Origin: Achromobacter sp. ASV32
GTDB taxonomy: Bacteria > Pseudomonadota > Gammaproteobacteria > Burkholderiales > Burkholderiaceae_B
Direction: 5' to 3'
Length of the DNA stretch: 62,255 nt
NCBI RefSeq assembly: GCF_016428805.1
Contig: NZ_JAELTJ010000021.1
Location: forward strand, 1-62,255
The stretch's first letter is position 1. Each line of letters starts with the position of its first letter. The notes beneath the pieces are model-generated. The model did no database searches. It had not been told where the DNA came from and worked only from the letters and a program-made list of their open reading frames with translations. Shown here piece by piece: positions 47,325 through 55,772 of this stretch. The position numbers were made by a program, and so were the translations under genes.

Positions 47325-47686
47325 GGCGCCGGACTAGTCAGTACGTAAGGCGCTCCGAGGGCAAACACGCTTTCCGCTCCTTTCATGCAACGGCTTTTTA
47401 TTGGTGTGGATGAGTCCGGCCGGCGCGCCATCTGGCCTGATCCCCTGGCGCCGCTTCGCGGAGAATATCATTATCGCCGTTGCGGCGGCGCAGCGAATGC
47501 GCGAGGCTTCGTTGCAGGGATCGGGGCGGTGTGCACGGCGCCGGGATTGGTCAAAAAATGACCAGCCCCTGCGGCAGCGTTGTGACGGCCAGCAGGCCTG
47601 CGCGCGCGTTGTTTTTATCCACAGAAACTGTGGATAAAAGCAACGCGAAAAGTTATGCACCGCGGGGTGTTATCGCGTGCGGCGTT
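47325..47686. other. Intergenic region with palindromes and DnaA boxes
   Basis: No gene is credible in these 362 bases. They must carry the promoter of the minus-strand response regulator. Seen here are a palindrome TGGTCA-AAAAA-TGACCA (47548-47564), a head-to-head pair of consensus DnaA boxes (47615-47637), and two one-mismatch DnaA-like sites, TTATGCACC (47653-47661) and TGTGGATGA (47405-47413). Confidence 0.7.
47613..47639. promoter_or_regulatory. Palindromic pair of consensus DnaA boxes
   Basis: TTTTATCCACAG (47613-47624) and CTGTGGATAAAA (47628-47639) form a perfect 12-bp inverted repeat around AAA. Each arm contains TTATCCACA, the consensus DnaA box, 5 bases apart in opposite orientation. 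There is no T tract after the stem on either strand, so a plain terminator is less likely. Confidence 0.65.
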
Positions 47687-48193
47687 TCACGCCGCGGGCG
47701 CGACGGGATCCGACAAGTATTCCACCGGCACGCCTTGCGGCACCTTGCGCACGCGGTCGCGTTCGATGCGCGGCGGCGCGAAGCGGGTCTTGCGCGCCGC
47801 CGCGTTCTGCAGCAGCACCGACAGCACCGCGCCCTTGTCCTGAATCCAGTGGGTTTTGCCGCGCAGCAATTTCATCGCGTTCTCGGCGGTTCCCAATTTG
47901 TAGGACATGGAGTTGATCTGGACCGACGTCTTGCCGTTGAAGACGGCCTCGTCCTGCTCCGTAATCGCCGCGGCATCCAGGTTGTTGCTGTCGTGGTCGA
48001 TGCGGTAGACGAACTTGATGTGGCTGAACGGGTCCAGCACCACGACGAGCTTGTCCGATCCCGACACATCGGACAGCATGCCGATGACCATCGATTCGAC
48101 CAACTGGTTGCCCCGTTGTTCTTCGGTGTAGATGAAGATGCTGCGGCGGTTGTGCCCGAGCGGAGCGGGGGGAGCGGGGGGAGAACGATCCAT
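47687..48193 (-). CDS. Unrecognised protein of about 168 residues
   Basis: I do not recognise this family. The start at 48193 gives a Pro-rich N-terminus, then an apparently globular core (RSIFIYTEEQRGNQLVESM, VVLDPFSHIKFVYRIDH, VQINSMSYKLGTAENAM) with mixed alpha/beta pattern, and a basic C-terminus. No signal peptide or membrane segment is seen. Codon use and GC at third positions look like those of real genes here. A longer frame from 48292 is possible. It has no linked partners. Confidence 0.65.
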   Translation of the reverse strand: MDRSPPAPPAPLGHNRRSIFIYTEEQRGNQLVESMVIGMLSDVSGSDKLVVVLDPFSHIKFVYRIDHDSNNLDAAAITEQDEAVFNGKTSVQINSMSYKLGTAENAMKLLRGKTHWIQDKGAVLSVLLQNAAARKTRFAPPRIERDRVRKVPQGVPVEYLSDPVAPAA

Positions 48194-48317
48194 ACCTGAC
48201 TTGAAAAGTGCGGGACGGGCGGTGAAAAGCTTGCCCCGCTGCACTGCGTTAACGGCGCCCGGTTGCTGGAACTTGAGCGCTGGCCGAAACAAAGAACAAG
48301 GGTCGCGAAAGGGGCGC

Positions 48318-48917
48318 CTACGGGCGGCGCAGGCGGGCCTGCAGGCGCGCTTTGACCGAGGGCCAATCCTCGTCGAGGATGGCGAAATAGACCATGTCGC
48401 GGGTGCGACCGGACTGCGCGATCAGGTGTTTGCGGAACACGCCTTCCTCGACGCCGCCGATGCGCAGGATGGCCTGCCGCGATCGCGTGTTGGACGCTTC
48501 CGTCTTGAACACGACCCGCATGATACCAATTGTTTCAAAGGCGTGCTGCAATAAAAGCATCTTGGCTTCGGTGTTGGCGCCGGACCGCTGGCTGGCGGGC
48601 GAGAGCCAGGTGGCGCCGATCTCCAGGCGCTTATGCGCCAGGGCGATGTCCATATAGCGGGTGGTGCCGATGATCTGGCCATCGCTGCGGCGCACGATGA
48701 CGAACGGCAGGCAGGTGCCTGCCGCCTGGCCGGCCAGCGCGCGTTCGACATAGCGGCGCATGTCATCGGCTGATGCGACCGGCTCGGGTTGCAGGCGCCA
48801 CAGTTCCGGGTCCAGGCCGACTGCGGCCAGCGCATCGGCATGGTGCAAGGCCAAGGGGTCGAGGCGCACGATGTCGCCTTCGAGGGTGACGGGCTGCAAG
48901 GGGGCGGGCGTAGACAT
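48318..48917 (-). CDS. GNAT-family N-acetyltransferase (RimJ/RimL type)
   Basis: The 199-residue protein has VTLEGDIVRLDPLALHHADAL, the acceptor strand QIIGTTRYMDIALAHKRLEIGATWLSP in two blocks, and the acetyl-CoA region SNTRSRQAILRIGGVEEGVFRKH. These fit RimJ/RimL-like enzymes that act on protein N-termini or small amines. The ATG at 48917 removes an unconserved leader. It is divergent from the DadA-like gene. Confidence 0.9.
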   Translation of the reverse strand: MSTPAPLQPVTLEGDIVRLDPLALHHADALAAVGLDPELWRLQPEPVASADDMRRYVERALAGQAAGTCLPFVIVRRSDGQIIGTTRYMDIALAHKRLEIGATWLSPASQRSGANTEAKMLLLQHAFETIGIMRVVFKTEASNTRSRQAILRIGGVEEGVFRKHLIAQSGRTRDMVYFAILDEDWPSVKARLQARLRRP

Positions 48918-49043
48918 GCACGGGGCTCCGAAAAGACGCCGCAGCCGGTGGCGGGCCACCGTGGCCAGCCCGAGGGCGCCGCCAGATTCTACGCCTGGCG
49001 AACCGGCTTGCCGAACCCCGTGGCGGGGCGCAGAATGCGGCGC

Positions 49044-50279
49044 ATGAAAACAGACGTGATTGTCCTGGGCGCCGGCATCATCGGCGTGAGCACGGCGCTG
49101 CATCTGCAGGCGCGCGGCCGTTCGGTGACGTTGCTGGACCGGCGCGGTCCGGGCGAAGAAACCAGCTATGGCAACGCCGGCCTGATCGAACGCGCCAGCG
49201 TCATTCCCTATGCCTTTCCGCGCGACTGGCGCAGCCTGCTACGCTATGCCGGCAACCAGACGCCCGACGTCAGCTATCACCCGCGTTTCCTGCCGCGCAT
49301 CGCGCCCTGGCTGCTGCGCTACTGGTGGCATTCGGCGCCGTCGCGGCTGGCGCGCGCGGCGGCGGCCATGCTGCCGCTGATCGAGCGCAGCGTGGCCGAA
49401 CATGACGCGCTGAAAGACGCCGCGGGCATCGGTCATCTGTTCCGCCGCAATGGCTGGATCGACGGCATGCGCACGCAGCAAAGCCTGGACCGCGCCGCGG
49501 CCGAGGCTGCCGCCTTGGCGCCGTATGGCCTGGACTACCAGGTGCTGGACCGCCAGGGCCTGACCGCGCTGGAACCCGCGCTGTCGCCGCGCATGGTGGG
49601 CGCGATTCATTGGCGAGATCCGGTCAACGTGTCGGACCCGGGCGCCGTGGCGCGCGGCTACGCGGCGCTGTTCCAGCAGCGCGGCGGCGTGCTGGCGCGC
49701 GGCGATGCGCGCAGCCTCGAAGCCGCGGGCAGCGGTTGGCAGGTGAAGGGCGTGACGGGCAGGGTCGAGGCGCCGGACGTGGTCGTGGCGCTGGGGCCGT
49801 GGTCGCCCGACGTGCTGCGGCCGCTGGGCTACCGCATTCCGATGGCGGTCAAGCGCGGCTATCACCAGCATTTTGCGCTGGAGGACGGCGCGGCCTTGTC
49901 GCATCCGGTGGCCGATATCGACAGCGGTTTCGTGGTGTCGCCCATGACGCTGGGCCTGCGCTTGACCACGGGGGCTGAATTCGCGGCGCGCGATGCGCCG
50001 CCGTCGCCGATCCAGATCGAGCGCACGCGCGCGCTGGCGGCGCAATTGCTGCCGCTGGGCGAGGCGGTGGAGAAAAAACCCTGGATGGGTTGCCGGCCCT
50101 GCATGCCGGACATGCGGCCGGTGATCGGCGCCGCGCCGCGCCACCGCGGGCTATGGCTGGCGTTCGGCCACGCGCACCACGGCTTCACGCTGGGGCCGGT
50201 GACCGGCAAGCTGCTGGCCTGCCTGGTGACGGGGCAGGAGCCGGAGATGGACCCGGCGCCGTATGCATTGAACCGCTAG
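49044..50279 (+). CDS. FAD-dependent D-amino-acid dehydrogenase-like oxidoreductase
   Basis: The 411-residue protein has an N-terminal FAD motif VIVLGAGIIGVSTALHLQARG, ETSYGNAGLIE typical of DadA, and a C-terminal GLWLAFGHAHHGFTLGPVTG block. It oxidises a D-amino acid or related amine and passes electrons on. An ATG nine bases upstream (49035) is possible. It is not linked to the D-aminoacylase cluster but could act on its products. Confidence 0.9.
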   Translation: MKTDVIVLGAGIIGVSTALHLQARGRSVTLLDRRGPGEETSYGNAGLIERASVIPYAFPRDWRSLLRYAGNQTPDVSYHPRFLPRIAPWLLRYWWHSAPSRLARAAAAMLPLIERSVAEHDALKDAAGIGHLFRRNGWIDGMRTQQSLDRAAAEAAALAPYGLDYQVLDRQGLTALEPALSPRMVGAIHWRDPVNVSDPGAVARGYAALFQQRGGVLARGDARSLEAAGSGWQVKGVTGRVEAPDVVVALGPWSPDVLRPLGYRIPMAVKRGYHQHFALEDGAALSHPVADIDSGFVVSPMTLGLRLTTGAEFAARDAPPSPIQIERTRALAAQLLPLGEAVEKKPWMGCRPCMPDMRPVIGAAPRHRGLWLAFGHAHHGFTLGPVTGKLLACLVTGQEPEMDPAPYALNR

Positions 50280-50300
50280 GGCCTGTTAATACTAAAAGGA

Positions 50301-50342
50301 GCCCCTCGGGTTTGCGCAAGCGGCGCCGCTTCCCGGCGGGGC
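50301..50342. terminator. Hairpin between convergent dadA-like and DAHP synthase genes
   Basis: GCCCCTCGGG (50301-50310) pairs imperfectly with CCCGGCGGGGC (50332-50342), and the loop holds the self-complementary AAGCGGCGCCGCTT. There is no T tract, so efficiency is uncertain. Confidence 0.45.
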
Positions 50343-50371
50343 CGGCAAGCGGCGCGTTGCGCGCGGCAGGA

Positions 50372-51511
50372 TCAGGCGCCGAGCGTTTCGCGGCGCTGGC
50401 GCACTGCCTGGGCCAGCGTATCCAGCACGGGCAGCGTCTGGCTCCAGCCGAGGCAAGCGTCGGTGATGGACACGCCGTGGCGCAGCGGCTGGCCGGGCTT
50501 CAGATCCTGGCGGCCTTCCTCGAGGTGGCTTTCGATCATCACGCCGGTGATGCGGCGGTCGCCCTGGGCGAGCTGGGCGGCGATGTCGCGCGCCACGTCG
50601 ATCTGGCGCAGGTGCGATTTGTTGGAGTTGGCGTGCGAGCAGTCGATCATGACCTGTTCACGCTGGCCGGCCGCGCGCAGCACCGCGCAACAGGCGTCGA
50701 CGCTGGCGGCGTCGTAGTTGGGGCCTTGCTTGCCGCCGCGCAGGATCACGTGAGTGTCTGCGTTGCCGCGGGTTTCGAAGATGGCGGCCATGCCCATCTT
50801 GGTCATGCCCATGAAGGCGTGCCTGGCGCTGGCGGCGACGATGGCGTCGGCCGCGATCTGGACGCCGCCGTCAGTGCCGTTCTTGAAGCCCAGCGGGCAG
50901 CTCAGGCCCGAGCTCAGCTGGCGGTGGCTGGGGCTTTCGGTGGTGCGCGCGCCGATGGCGCCCCAGGCGATCAGGTCGGCGATGTACTGCGGGCTGAGCA
51001 GGTCCAGGAATTCGGTGGCGATGGGCAGGCCCAGTTCGCTGATGTCCAGCAGCAGTTCGCGGGCGCGGCGCAGGCCTTCGTTGATGCGGAAGCTGCCGTC
51101 CAGGCGCGGATCGTTGATGTAGCCTTTCCAGCCGACCGTGGTGCGCGGCTTTTCGAAGTACACCCGCATGACGATCAGCAGGTCGTCCTGGTACTGGTCG
51201 GCGGCGGCGCGCAACTGGCGCGCGTATTCCATGGCCTGGCCGTGGTCGTGGATGGAGCAGGGGCCCACCACCAGCACCAGGCGGTCGTCGCGGCCGTGCA
51301 GCACGTCGGCGATGCGGGCGCGGCTTTGCTCGACCAGCGTCTGGATGGCCGGCGAAACGGGCAGCTCGTCCTGCAGCAGGGCGGGCGAGATCAGCGGGCG
51401 CACCGCGCTGATCCGGGTGTCGTCCGTACGGGTGTTGTCCTGGGTGGAGTCGGCCGTACCGACCTCGCGGTCGTGCAGGGGGTCGTCAATGCGGGTCAAG
51501 GGAAGCTCCAT
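50372..51511 (-). CDS. aroG: 3-Deoxy-7-phosphoheptulonate (DAHP) synthase, class I
   Basis: The 379-residue protein has VVGPCSIHDHGQAMEYA, VMRVYFEKPRTTVGWKG, ARTTESPSHRQLSSGLSCPLGFKNGTDG in adjoining blocks, and IDCSHANSNKSH, typical of E. coli-type AroF/G/H. It condenses PEP with erythrose 4-phosphate at the start of aromatic synthesis. The N-terminal stretch TDDTRISAVRPLISP is the regulatory arm; which aromatic amino acid inhibits it cannot be read with certainty. Confidence 0.96.
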   Translation of the reverse strand: MELPLTRIDDPLHDREVGTADSTQDNTRTDDTRISAVRPLISPALLQDELPVSPAIQTLVEQSRARIADVLHGRDDRLVLVVGPCSIHDHGQAMEYARQLRAAADQYQDDLLIVMRVYFEKPRTTVGWKGYINDPRLDGSFRINEGLRRARELLLDISELGLPIATEFLDLLSPQYIADLIAWGAIGARTTESPSHRQLSSGLSCPLGFKNGTDGGVQIAADAIVAASARHAFMGMTKMGMAAIFETRGNADTHVILRGGKQGPNYDAASVDACCAVLRAAGQREQVMIDCSHANSNKSHLRQIDVARDIAAQLAQGDRRITGVMIESHLEEGRQDLKPGQPLRHGVSITDACLGWSQTLPVLDTLAQAVRQRRETLGA

Positions 51512-51728
51512 GCCGTAGATGCGGGAAAGAACGCCATTATCGCACCGGCGGCGGGCGGTCCGTCAGGGCGGGTGGCGTCCGTCCGGGTGACGGCGTGCAG
51601 GGGCCGCCCTTACTAATTAATAGGGACTAACCCGTCCTGCGTGGCGGCGCGGCCACGGAAAGTGTCTTAGCATTAGGTGAGCGCGTTCCAGCAGCCCGCC
51701 TGGAAAAGCCCACGACCCAGGATGCCCG

Positions 51729-52952
51729 ATGCCCAAAAATGACGCCGGCGCGAACCGACGGATTCTCCTCGTGGAAGACCACCCCGTGGAACGGGCCTAC
51801 CTGCAGAACCTGCTGCTGACGCTGGGCTACCGGCGGGTGGCGGGGGTGGGCAGCAGCATCGAGGCCATCGGCGCCCTGGCGCGCCAGTCCTACGACGTCG
51901 TGATCAGCGACATCGTCATGGGCGAGGGCGACGGTACCCGCCTGCCCAACGAGTTGCGCCGGCTGGTCGACGGGGGCCGGCTCAAGAGCATGCCGCCCAT
52001 CATCTGGATCAGCAGCCTGACCGACGAGTTGCTGCAATCGCACGTGCGGCTGGCCTTGCAGGCCGGTTGTCCGTCATCGCAGGCGCTGTCCAAACCGGTG
52101 TCGCGCACCGCCATGCAGCATGCCATCAAGAGCGCGTTGCACAGCATCGACGATGATCTGGCCTCGCCGCGCCAGACCTCGGTGCGCCGGGATGTGCTCG
52201 AAGCCGAACTGGGCCAGGCGCTGGCCACGGGCGAAGGCATGAGCGTGGTGCTGCAGCCGCAGGTCGACCTGACAACGGGCCGCGCCATCGCGGCCGAGGC
52301 GCTGTCGCGCTGGCATCATCCCACGTTGGGCGCCATTTCGCCCGCTGACTTCGTGCCCGCGGCCCACCGGCTGGGGCTGGACCAGATGCTGTTCAACCGC
52401 GTGGCCGACCGCGTGATTGAGGTGCTGGCCGTGATGCACGCCGAGCACATCGCGGTGCCCATCGCCATCAACGCTTCCGCGTCCACCCTGTGCGCGCCGG
52501 ATCTGCCCGAGATGCTTGAGCAGCGCGTGGCGCAGGCCGGCTTGCCGGCCCGGCTGGTCAAGGTGGAACTGACCGAAGATGAACCCGTGACAGACTGGCT
52601 GACGTTGTCGTCCGCGCTGAACCTGTTGCGGGTGCGCGGTTTTGAATTGGCGATGGATGATTTCGGGGCGGGCATCGCATCGATGCGGCTGTTTTCGGCC
52701 ATGCCCTTTACCGAGCTGAAGATAGACCGCGATTTCATCGTGCACATGCACCGCGAGCCGGCTTCGCGAGCGGTGGTGGCGGCGGCCATCGAAATGGGCC
52801 GCGCGCTGGGCCGCCGGGTGGTGGCCGAAGGCGTCGAGCAAGAGCGCGATCTGCAACTGCTGCGCGAGCTGGGCTGCAAGGTGGCGCAGGGTTACGGCAT
52901 TTCGATGCCGCTGGCCCCGGCCGATTTCATCGAGTTCTGCCGCCAGCACTAG
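51729..52952 (+). CDS. REC-EAL response regulator phosphodiesterase (RocR-like)
   Basis: The 407-residue protein has a receiver domain (about 10-130, phosphoacceptor Asp61) and an EAL domain (about 155-405) with AAEALSRWHHP, an INASAS Asn, KVELTE, MDDFGAG, ELKIDRDF and VVAEGVE. The metal and catalytic residues are complete, so cyclic di-GMP hydrolysis is expected. The layout matches Pseudomonas RocR. No cognate kinase is adjacent; the large hybrid kinase at 58549 has its own receiver. Confidence 0.93.
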   Translation: MPKNDAGANRRILLVEDHPVERAYLQNLLLTLGYRRVAGVGSSIEAIGALARQSYDVVISDIVMGEGDGTRLPNELRRLVDGGRLKSMPPIIWISSLTDELLQSHVRLALQAGCPSSQALSKPVSRTAMQHAIKSALHSIDDDLASPRQTSVRRDVLEAELGQALATGEGMSVVLQPQVDLTTGRAIAAEALSRWHHPTLGAISPADFVPAAHRLGLDQMLFNRVADRVIEVLAVMHAEHIAVPIAINASASTLCAPDLPEMLEQRVAQAGLPARLVKVELTEDEPVTDWLTLSSALNLLRVRGFELAMDDFGAGIASMRLFSAMPFTELKIDRDFIVHMHREPASRAVVAAAIEMGRALGRRVVAEGVEQERDLQLLRELGCKVAQGYGISMPLAPADFIEFCRQH

Positions 52953-52974
52953 GCGCCGGCGGCGCTGGGGCGCG

Positions 52975-54615
52975 TCAGAGGCCGGCGACGTCGATGTTGC
53001 CCGGATAGTCGACCGAGAACTTCAACACGGTGTCGCGCGATTTGCCCGGCTCCAGCTCCCAGTTCCAGGCCAGCACGCCGTCGTCTTCGCGCTTGATGTC
53101 GCGGTCGGCCGGCGACAACAGCTTGACTTCGATCTTCTCATTGCGCGAGACCGGCAGGCGGTCCTTGAAGGTGACCTGTTCCTTCGTGGCCTTGTTGTTC
53201 TTGACGGTGATCTTGTACTCGTAGGTCACGCGCTTGCCGTTGCCCGAAAAGCCGGTGCTTTCGGTAAACCGGTTGACCAACTGGCGCTTGATCGAAATGC
53301 CGTCGTCGGCACCCATCGACAGCTCGACCTTTTCGCCCGGCATCACGGCCTTCATGGCCGAGGCAGCCACGAAGGCGTCGTCCAGGAAGGTGTTCAGCGT
53401 GCCCGCCAGGAACGGGAACTCGGTGTTGTTGCTGGCCTGCGCGGTCAGGTACACGGCTTCGCGCAGCGACGGCGTGGACTGGTATTGCAGCGTCGCGGGC
53501 AGCTTGGCGGTCGTGATGGCCACGCGCTGCACGCTGTTGTCGGATGGCAGCGTGGCGGGGGTGCGGATCTGGAACGACGCGCTGGTGGCGGCGGACTGGA
53601 CCTCGGCGGTCGAGACCTGGGCGGCTTCCGGTTCGGGCACCGCGTCGACGTAGGCCATTTCGGCCTGCGCCTCCTTGGGCGCGGGCCGGGCGCGTTCGCT
53701 GCGCATCAACGGCGCCGCGGCGGCCACCGGCGCGGGCATGGGCTGCGGCGGGGCCGCCACGTCGATGATCCAGGGATTGAGCTTGGGTGCGCCGCCGCCC
53801 AGTGACGGGCGAGCTGTGGACAGCGTCAGCTTGACGTTGTTCCAGTCTTCGCCGGTGCTTTGGCGGATGACGCCGAAGTAGCCCAGGTCGACGCTGCGGT
53901 CGGCGGGACGCAGGCGCGCGTCGTAGGCGGGCGTCCAGCGGGCGCCGGCCACGGCATACGACACGTTCAGGTCGAGCTTGCCGGCGCGCGCCAGGTTCAC
54001 GCGCAGTGTGACGGTCTTGGTGCGGCGGTTCAATTGACCCTGCAACTGGCCCAGTTCGCTTTGCGCGGCGCTCAGTTGGCGCTCCAGGTCTTCGCGCTGT
54101 TCGGCCACGCGGCGCAGGCCGGCCAGGGCGCTGGTGAGCGTGTCGGCGCTGAGCGCCTGGATGGCTTTCAGTTCGTCCAGGGTGGGGCGCGGACCGTCCT
54201 TGGCGGGTTCGGTGGCGCCGCGCTGCATCATGGCCACCAGTTCGCGCTGGTTATCCAGCACCGCGGCCTGGTCGTCCAGGGCGGCCTGCTGGCCCTCGAG
54301 CTTGCGGATCTGGTCCTGCAACTGCTTGACGCGGTCGTTGGCGGCGTCGGCCTGGAACGCGTCGCGCACCTTCACGTCCAGCAGCGTGGCCTGGCCGGTG
54401 CTCTTGGCCGAGACCTGCAGCGAGTTTTCCTGCAGGCTGGCCGGCAGTTTTTCCAGCACCAGCTCGTGTTCGCCCGCGGGCAGCTCGCTGCTGGCGCTGC
54501 GGGTGACGACCGCGCGGTCCTGGTAAACCGTGACCGCACCGATGGAAGAGGCCAGGCCGGCGGCGGCAAGGCCAGGAAGCGTGGCAATGGCCAAGGCCAG
54601 GAGAGTACGTTGCAC
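52975..54615 (-). CDS. DUF4139 domain protein (mucoidy-inhibitor MuiA family)
   Basis: The 546-residue secreted protein has a signal peptide ending GLAAAGLASS, an N-terminal beta-rich domain, a long coiled coil (about 90-210), and a C-terminal DUF4139 domain (about 220-545) with WTPAYDARLRP and FTESTGFSGNGKRVTYEYKI. The start is GTG at 54615 with AAAGG upstream; the frame to 55020 has no signal peptide. Function in the family is unclear. Confidence 0.87.
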   Translation of the reverse strand: MQRTLLALAIATLPGLAAAGLASSIGAVTVYQDRAVVTRSASSELPAGEHELVLEKLPASLQENSLQVSAKSTGQATLLDVKVRDAFQADAANDRVKQLQDQIRKLEGQQAALDDQAAVLDNQRELVAMMQRGATEPAKDGPRPTLDELKAIQALSADTLTSALAGLRRVAEQREDLERQLSAAQSELGQLQGQLNRRTKTVTLRVNLARAGKLDLNVSYAVAGARWTPAYDARLRPADRSVDLGYFGVIRQSTGEDWNNVKLTLSTARPSLGGGAPKLNPWIIDVAAPPQPMPAPVAAAAPLMRSERARPAPKEAQAEMAYVDAVPEPEAAQVSTAEVQSAATSASFQIRTPATLPSDNSVQRVAITTAKLPATLQYQSTPSLREAVYLTAQASNNTEFPFLAGTLNTFLDDAFVAASAMKAVMPGEKVELSMGADDGISIKRQLVNRFTESTGFSGNGKRVTYEYKITVKNNKATKEQVTFKDRLPVSRNEKIEVKLLSPADRDIKREDDGVLAWNWELEPGKSRDTVLKFSVDYPGNIDVAGL

Positions 54616-54737
54616 GAGAGCACCTTTGGGCAGATTGACCGGGTCCGGCCCCCCTGTGATGGAACGGCCGGTCCGGCGATAGCGCGACAATTTACAGGGC
54701 GCCGCGCCGGTCGGGTTTACAGAAGATGACAAAAGCG

Positions 54738-54764
54738 ACAGGGCGATACTGCCCTGTTTTTCAG
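54738..54764 (-). terminator. Hairpin after the LysR gene
   Basis: A perfect 7-bp stem ACAGGGC/GCCCTGT with loop GATACT overlaps the LysR stop codon. On the minus strand it is followed by CGCTTTT. The plus-strand side has a longer T run. Confidence 0.55.
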
Positions 54765-55669
54765 GCCGCCGCGGCCGGCTCGGGATGCGCCAATTGCCGC
54801 AGCATGTCGACGGCATTGCGCGCGGCAATCGAACGGTCGTGGCGGCGGTAGGCCATGTCCAGCAGCGCATGCGGCGCGTCGCCCTTGATCGGCCGGTATT
54901 CGATGCCTTGGGCGCCCATGTGACGCATGGCGGCAGGCACGATCGAAATGCCCACCCCGGCCGCCACCAGGCTGACGATGGACGCCATCTGCGGCGCTTC
55001 CTGGATGACCCGGGGGGCAAAGCCGGCGCGCAGGCACGCGCTTTGGATCGCGTCGTACAGGCCGGCGCCGATCGGGCGCGGATACAGGACGAAATCCTCG
55101 TCGGCCAGCGCGGAGATGGGCACGCTGCGTTTGCGGCTCAGCGGATGGTCGGGGGGCAGGGCGATCAGCATGGGTTCGTCCAGCACGCGTTCGGATTCGA
55201 ACTCGGTGTCCAGCAGGTAGGGCGGACGCACGAAAGCCACGTCCACCGCGCTTTCGCGCAGGCCGCGCAGCAGGCTCCGGGTGTTGCTTTCGGTCAGGGT
55301 GATGCGCACGTCCGGATAGCGGTCGCGATAGGCGCGGATGGCTTGCGGCAGGTAAGGGTGGAAGACCGCCGACGCGGTAAAGCCCACGGTGATCGCGCCG
55401 CGTTCGCCGCGGCCCAGGCGCCGCGCGGTGTCGATGGCGCGCTCGGCGTTCAGCAGGATGGCGCGCGCGTCTTCCAGGAATTGCGCGCCGGCCTCGGTCA
55501 GCTCGACTCCGCGCGGCAGGCGCAGGAACAGCGGCGTGCCGATTTCGCGTTCCAGCTGCTGGATCTGCTGGCTGAGCGGCGGCTGGCCAATGCCCAGGCG
55601 GGCCGCCGCGCGGGTGAAGTGCAGTTCTTCGGCGACCACGGTGAAATAGCGCAGGTGTCTGAGTTCCAT
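54761..55669 (-). CDS. LysR-family transcriptional regulator
   Basis: The 302-residue protein has the LysR HTH (MELRHLRYFTVVAEELHFTRAAARLGIGQPPLSQQIQQLE in blocks, residues 1-40), very like the BenM/CatM/YnfL subgroup, and an effector domain with TVGFTASAVFHPYLP. It is divergent from an MFS gene across 103 bases containing a T-N11-A palindrome, so it probably controls that transporter. Confidence 0.92.
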   Translation of the reverse strand: MELRHLRYFTVVAEELHFTRAAARLGIGQPPLSQQIQQLEREIGTPLFLRLPRGVELTEAGAQFLEDARAILLNAERAIDTARRLGRGERGAITVGFTASAVFHPYLPQAIRAYRDRYPDVRITLTESNTRSLLRGLRESAVDVAFVRPPYLLDTEFESERVLDEPMLIALPPDHPLSRKRSVPISALADEDFVLYPRPIGAGLYDAIQSACLRAGFAPRVIQEAPQMASIVSLVAAGVGISIVPAAMRHMGAQGIEYRPIKGDAPHALLDMAYRRHDRSIAARNAVDMLRQLAHPEPAAAA

Positions 55670-55697
55670 CGTTTAAAAATATAGCGAGTGCCGGTTT

Positions 55698-55714
55698 CAT
55701 ATATTGGACATATG
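55698..55714. promoter_or_regulatory. Candidate LysR operator between LysR and MFS genes
   Basis: CATATATTGGACATATG has 5-bp inverted arms and fits the LysR T-N11-A pattern (T55700, A55712). It lies about 30 bases from the LysR start. Confidence 0.55.
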
Positions 55715-55772
55715 CAGGGGAAATGTCTACCTTGAATGCACGGGCGATTGCCCGGTGTTTTCGAGAATTCCG

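Noticed and set aside
47613-47639. Palindrome read as a plain transcription terminator
   Set aside because: The stem is AT-flanked with no T tract after it on either strand, and both arms are consensus DnaA boxes.
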